Below are positions 60,898 through 64,000 of a stretch of DNA of 64,000 nucleotides, one piece after another. The notes beneath the pieces were generated by a model, which was given only the letters and a program-made list of their open reading frames with translations, was not told the origin of the DNA and ran no database searches. A program made the translations under genes and the position numbers. How positions within the stretch are numbered: the first letter of the stretch is position 1; each line of letters opens with the position of its first letter. The stretch spans positions 1-64,000 of the forward strand of contig JAQGIF010000126.1 in assembly GCA_028291345.1 (NCBI GenBank), in the 5' to 3' direction. Source of the DNA: Rhodospirillales bacterium (GTDB lineage Bacteria; Pseudomonadota; Alphaproteobacteria; BOG-932; Roseiterribacteraceae).

Positions 60898-61110
60898 ATG
60901 GCGAAAGTGACGGATTTTCGCGGTCGAACCGATGACGAATTGCAGGACGCGATCGCCTCTCTGAAGAAGGAGCAGTTCAATCTGCGCTTCCAGAAGGCGA
61001 GCGGACAGTTGGAAGCAACTGGCCGTGTGCAGGTCGTGCGGCGCGATATTGCGCGGATTAAGACGGTGCTTGGTGAACGCGGTCGTACCGCGTCCCAGGC
61101 TAAGGCATAG
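60898..61110 (+). CDS. rpmC: 50S ribosomal protein L29
   Basis: 70 residues, two-helix protein ([39 protein letters not shown]). It is located at the tunnel exit beside L23. It starts one base after the rplP stop. Confidence 0.97.
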   Translation: MAKVTDFRGRTDDELQDAIASLKKEQFNLRFQKASGQLEATGRVQVVRRDIARIKTVLGERGRTASQAKA

Positions 61111-61121
61111 AGGACTAACCG

Positions 61122-61379
61122 ATGCCCAAAAGGGTGATGCAAGGCCGCGTTGTGAGCGACAAGGGCGACAAGACTGTCGTCGTCCTGGTGGAACGCCGCG
61201 TCATGGACAAGGTCTATAAGAAATTCATTCGCCGCTCCAAGCGTTATGCCGCCCATGATGACGGCAACGTCTTCCATGTCGGGGACGCGGTGGAAATCGA
61301 AGAATGCCGTCCGATTTCAGCGCGCAAGCGTTGGCGGGTGATTACGCCGGCTCCGGCGCCTGACGGCGCCTCGGCCTGA
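61122..61379 (+). CDS. rpsQ: 30S ribosomal protein S17
   Basis: 85 residues, an OB-fold primary binder of 16S rRNA ([40 protein letters not shown]). A short Ala/Pro tail ends it. The 27-base gap to rplN marks the S10/spc boundary; no promoter could be seen in it. Confidence 0.97.
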   Translation: MPKRVMQGRVVSDKGDKTVVVLVERRVMDKVYKKFIRRSKRYAAHDDGNVFHVGDAVEIEECRPISARKRWRVITPAPAPDGASA

Positions 61380-61406
61380 CGTCAAGAATAAAGAAGGGTC
61401 GAGACA

Positions 61407-61775
61407 ATGATACAGATGCAGACGAACCTGGACGTCGCCGATAATAGCGGCGCGCGGCGGGTGATGTGCATCAAGGTGCTGGGCGGCTCCAAGCGGAGAT
61501 ACGCCTCGATCGGCGATATTATTATCGTCTCGATCAAGGATGCGATTCCGCGGGGCCGTGTGAAGAAGGGCGATGTTCATCGCGCCGTCGTCGTCCGCAC
61601 TGCATTTGCGCTCCGTCGTGGCGACGGCAGCGTCATCCGCTTCGATAACAACGCCGCCGTGCTGATCAACAAGCAGGGCGAGCCGATCGGCACGCGCATC
61701 TTCGGACCGGTCACACGCGAATTGCGCGGGAAGAAGTTCATGAAGATCATCTCACTTGCCCCAGAGGTGCTGTAA
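61407..61775 (+). CDS. rplN: 50S ribosomal protein L14
   Basis: 122 residues, canonical ([59 protein letters not shown]). It contacts 16S helix 14 in an intersubunit bridge and is the site of RsfS silencing. It is coupled to rplX by TAATG. Confidence 0.98.
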   Translation: MIQMQTNLDVADNSGARRVMCIKVLGGSKRRYASIGDIIIVSIKDAIPRGRVKKGDVHRAVVVRTAFALRRGDGSVIRFDNNAAVLINKQGEPIGTRIFGPVTRELRGKKFMKIISLAPEVL

Positions 61776-62092
61776 TGGCGTCGAAGATTAAAAAGGGCGA
61801 CACGGTCATCGTGCTGACCGGCCGCGACAAGGGCCGGTCCGGTGAAGTTCTGAAGGTTCTGCCGACGGACAACCGGGTGCTGGTCGATGGCGTGAACATG
61901 GTGAAGAAGCATAAGAAGGCTTCTCCGACCTCAGCCGGTGGTATCGAGACGATGGCCGCCCCCCTGCATATTTCCAACGTGGCGCATAAGGACCCCAGGT
62001 CCGGCAAGGCGACCCGCATCGGCTTCAAGATTCTGGAAGACGGTCGCAAGGTTCGCTTCGCGAAAGCCTCGGGTGAGGTGATCGACCGATGA
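61775..62092 (+). CDS. rplX: 50S ribosomal protein L24
   Basis: 105 residues with the KOW motif ([20 protein letters not shown]). It is an assembly-initiating protein near the tunnel exit. It overlaps rplN by one base and rplE by four (ATGA), so the three are tightly coupled. Confidence 0.98.
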   Translation: MASKIKKGDTVIVLTGRDKGRSGEVLKVLPTDNRVLVDGVNMVKKHKKASPTSAGGIETMAAPLHISNVAHKDPRSGKATRIGFKILEDGRKVRFAKASGEVIDR

Positions 62093-62658
62093 GCAAGCAA
62101 TCTGAAGACACGGCGCTGCGCGCCCGGCTGCGCAACCATTACGATCAGGTCGTCCACGCCGCGCTGAAAACCGAATTCGGTTACGGCAACGACCTGGCCG
62201 TGCCGAAGCTGGAAAAGATCGTCATCAACATGGGAGTCGGCGAGACGACCGCTGATACGCGCAAGATCCAGGGCGCGGTCGCCGAGCTGCAGGCGATTGC
62301 TGGTCAGAAGCCGGTGATCACCAAGGCGAAGAAGTCCATCGCGCAGTTCAAGGTGCGCGAGGGCATGCCGCTCGGCTGCAAGGTCACGCTGCGCGGCCGC
62401 CGGATGTATGAATTTCTGGATCGTCTGATCACGATCGCCCTGCCGCGCGTCCGCGATTTCCGCGGACTGCCGGGCAACAGCTTCGATGGCCGCGGCAACT
62501 ATGCCATGGGCCTGAAGGAGCAGATCATATTCCCGGAGATCGATTACGATCAGGTGGATGCGATCCGGGGCATGGACATCGTGATCTGCACGACGGCCAA
62601 CACGGACAAGGAAGCGAAAGCTTTGCTGCGCGGTTTCAACATGCCGTTCGTAAGCTAG
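62089..62658 (+). CDS. rplE: 50S ribosomal protein L5
   Basis: 189 residues, canonical ([59 protein letters not shown]). It is a 5S rRNA binder at the central protuberance. It has about 10 extra N-terminal residues compared with E. coli. Confidence 0.98.
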   Translation: MSKQSEDTALRARLRNHYDQVVHAALKTEFGYGNDLAVPKLEKIVINMGVGETTADTRKIQGAVAELQAIAGQKPVITKAKKSIAQFKVREGMPLGCKVTLRGRRMYEFLDRLITIALPRVRDFRGLPGNSFDGRGNYAMGLKEQIIFPEIDYDQVDAIRGMDIVICTTANTDKEAKALLRGFNMPFVS

Positions 62659-62671
62659 GCGGGGGCGAGAG

Positions 62672-62977
62672 ATGGCAAAGAAGAGTTCGATCGAAAAGAA
62701 CAACCGCCGTATTCGGCGTGTGAAGCAATATGCGAAGCGTTGGGATCGCCTGCGGGAAGTCGCGCGCGACAAGACGGCTCCGGCCGAAGAACGTTTCGAT
62801 GCTCAGCTGAAGATGGCCGAGCTGCCGCGCAACACCAATCCGACGCGTGTGCGCAATCGCTGCGAGCTGACCGGGCGTCCGCGCGCGGTTTATCGCCGCT
62901 TCAAACTGTGCCGCATCGCGCTCAGGGATTTGGCCTCGATCGGCCTGATCCCGGGCGTGACAAAGTCGAGCTGGTAA
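62672..62977 (+). CDS. rpsN: 30S ribosomal protein S14
   Basis: 101 residues, the long zinc-free type (no CxxC pair); [20 protein letters not shown] and [20 protein letters not shown] are canonical. It belongs to the 30S head. The gene is 13 bases after rplE, with GGGGGCGAGAG upstream. Confidence 0.98.
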   Translation: MAKKSSIEKNNRRIRRVKQYAKRWDRLREVARDKTAPAEERFDAQLKMAELPRNTNPTRVRNRCELTGRPRAVYRRFKLCRIALRDLASIGLIPGVTKSSW

Positions 62978-62994
62978 GGGGGATCTGAAGTATC

Positions 62995-63393
62995 ATGTCA
63001 TTAAGCGATCCCTTGGGCGATATGTTGACCCGCATCCGCAATGGGCAGTCGGCTCATATGTCGGCGATCCATAGCCCGTCATCGAAGCTACGGCGCAATG
63101 TACTCGAAGTGCTGAAGCGCGAAGGCTATATCCGCGACTTCGACGAAGAGGCTGAAGTTAATGGCGCCGCCAACCTGCGCATTGAACTGAAATATCATGA
63201 CGGCGAACCGGTGATCCGCGAGATCAAGCGGGTATCGAAGCCCGGACGCCGGGTCTATTCGAAGATCGCCGATTTGGCGCGCATCTATAACGGGCTCGGA
63301 ATTTCGATCCTGTCGACGCCGCGCGGCATCATGTCGGATCACGAGGCTCGCGCTGCCAATGTCGGCGGCGAAGTCCTCTGCCGCGTGTTCTAG
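62995..63393 (+). CDS. rpsH: 30S ribosomal protein S8
   Basis: 132 residues, canonical ([37 protein letters not shown]). It binds the central domain of 16S rRNA; in E. coli it represses the spc operon at the rplE start. Whether that occurs here is not visible. Confidence 0.98.
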   Translation: MSLSDPLGDMLTRIRNGQSAHMSAIHSPSSKLRRNVLEVLKREGYIRDFDEEAEVNGAANLRIELKYHDGEPVIREIKRVSKPGRRVYSKIADLARIYNGLGISILSTPRGIMSDHEARAANVGGEVLCRVF

Positions 63394-63412
63394 AGCGGGT
63401 CAGGAAACCAAA

Positions 63413-63946
63413 ATGTCACGTATCGGTAAAAGCCCGGTCACAGTACCGCAGGGCGTCGAGGTCAAACTCGCCGGCCAGACGATCACCGCCAAGGGCAAGC
63501 TCGGCGAAGGCAGCATCACGCTGGTTGACGACGTGTCGGCGGAGATGAAGGATGGTTACATCACAGTGGCGCCGCGCAGCGAGACACGCCGCGCGCGCAA
63601 CATGTGGGGGACCTCCCGCACGATGGTGAACAACCTGGTTCACGGTGTTGCTGAAGGCTTCACGGAGAACTTGGAAATCAACGGCGTCGGCTATCGCGCC
63701 GCGGTGCAGGGCAAAGAGCTTGTGCTGCAACTCGGCTATACGCACGATATCAAATACCCGATCCCGACCGGCGTCACGATGAAGACCGAGAAGCCGACGA
63801 TGATCGCAATCACCGGGCCGAATAAGCAGCAGATCGGGCAGATCGCCGCTGAAATTCGCGCCTTCCGTCCGCCGGAGCCTTATAAGGGCAAGGGCGTGAA
63901 ATATGCGGCTGAGACGATCATCCGCAAAGAAGGCAAGAAGAAGTAG
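63413..63946 (+). CDS. rplF: 50S ribosomal protein L6
   Basis: 177 residues from ATG 63413 (MSRIGKSPVTVPQGVEV), two similar domains and the ending RPPEPYKGKGVKYAAETIIRK (split here as PEPYKGKGVKYA). L6 is near the factor-binding site where EF-G docks. The frame is open further upstream but overlaps rpsH; the chosen ATG follows AGGAAACC. Confidence 0.98.
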   Translation: MSRIGKSPVTVPQGVEVKLAGQTITAKGKLGEGSITLVDDVSAEMKDGYITVAPRSETRRARNMWGTSRTMVNNLVHGVAEGFTENLEINGVGYRAAVQGKELVLQLGYTHDIKYPIPTGVTMKTEKPTMIAITGPNKQQIGQIAAEIRAFRPPEPYKGKGVKYAAETIIRKEGKKK

Positions 63947-63955
63947 GACCGGCAT

Positions 63956-64000
63956 ATGGCAAAGATCGATCCCAAATCAGCACGCAAGTTTCGCGTGCGC
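63956..64000 (+). CDS. rplR: 50S ribosomal protein L18, cut by the window edge
   Basis: Only 15 residues are visible (MAKIDPKSARKFRVR). The place directly after rplF and the basic start fit L18, which carries 5S rRNA into the 50S subunit. The visible residues alone would not be enough; gene order makes the call. The N-terminus differs from the commoner KLSLFERRR-type start that I would expect. Confidence 0.7.
   Translation, partial: MAKIDPKSARKFRVR

Noticed and set aside
1-64000. tRNA, rRNA, CRISPR, IS element or prophage
   Set aside because: No cloverleaf with CCA-side pattern, no regular repeat-spacer array, no transposase or integrase motif and no terminal inverted repeats were found on reading the gaps and frames; a dedicated scan was not possible.

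Overview
The window reads as chromosome of an alphaproteobacterium of the order Sphingomonadales. The reasons are GC-rich coding sequence, AddA/AddB rather than RecBCD, an XrtA (exosortase A)-type exopolysaccharide locus, MurU in place of de novo-only muropeptide handling, and a str-S10-spc ribosomal cluster in the standard alphaproteobacterial order. No tRNA, rRNA, CRISPR array, intact insertion sequence, integrase or phage gene was seen. Names rest on motif recognition in the translated sequence; no database search was possible.

Layout. 0-3 kb: a 5'-cut luciferase-like oxidoreductase, then a minus-strand set of a type-2 ferredoxin-NADP reductase, a DedA membrane protein and a PAP2 phosphatase. 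3.1-11.3 kb: plus-strand tsaE, murU, addB, addA, trxA, closed by a perfect 11-bp inverted repeat shared with the convergent unknown membrane gene at 11.4-12.3 kb. 12.5-23.9 kb: an XrtA/PEP-CTERM-type exopolysaccharide operon (export lipoprotein, chain-length protein, tyrosine autokinase, outer-membrane protein, ExeA-like ATPase, deacetylase, FemAB protein, exosortase, second acyltransferase, glycosyltransferase), met head-on by a glutamine amidotransferase of the asparagine synthetase type. 25.8-31 kb: minus-strand ParA-like ATPase, HtpG, YceI-cytochrome b561-YceI and an azoreductase, the last facing a LysR regulator. 32.2-35 kb: an SUV3-like helicase with an overlapping S4-domain (Hsp15-like) gene. 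35-45.5 kb: a catabolic block (enoyl-CoA hydratase, two-subunit 2-oxoacid dehydrogenase E1, class III CoA-transferase, acyl-CoA dehydrogenase, molybdenum hydroxylase pair, cytochrome P450, epoxide hydrolase). 45.5-46.5 kb: the broken front third of an SPFH/flotillin-like gene. 46.5-51.7 kb: an Nramp transporter, a 64-residue unknown protein, an oxidoreductase-epimerase fusion and a glycosyltransferase. 51.7 kb to the end: rpsL-rpsG-fusA-tuf and the S10/spc genes through rplR, which is cut by the window edge.

How the parts fit. The exopolysaccharide block supplies synthesis control, modification and export functions plus the exosortase, but no initiating sugar-phosphate transferase, flippase, polymerase or PEP-CTERM substrate is in the window. 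The DedA and PAP2 genes could serve undecaprenyl-phosphate recycling. The 35-45 kb block looks like oxidation and CoA-dependent breakdown of a hydrophobic substrate. The ribosomal cluster begins at a clear promoter that overlaps the stop codon of the preceding glycosyltransferase.

The most notable observations are: an EF-G at the normal fusA position whose two domain IV tip loops lack canonical residues; a compact XrtA whose EpsI region seems absent; overlapping inverted repeats between azoR and its LysR neighbour; tandem hairpins between fusA and tuf and in the rpsL leader; and a possible three-way-junction RNA upstream of the oxidoreductase-epimerase fusion.
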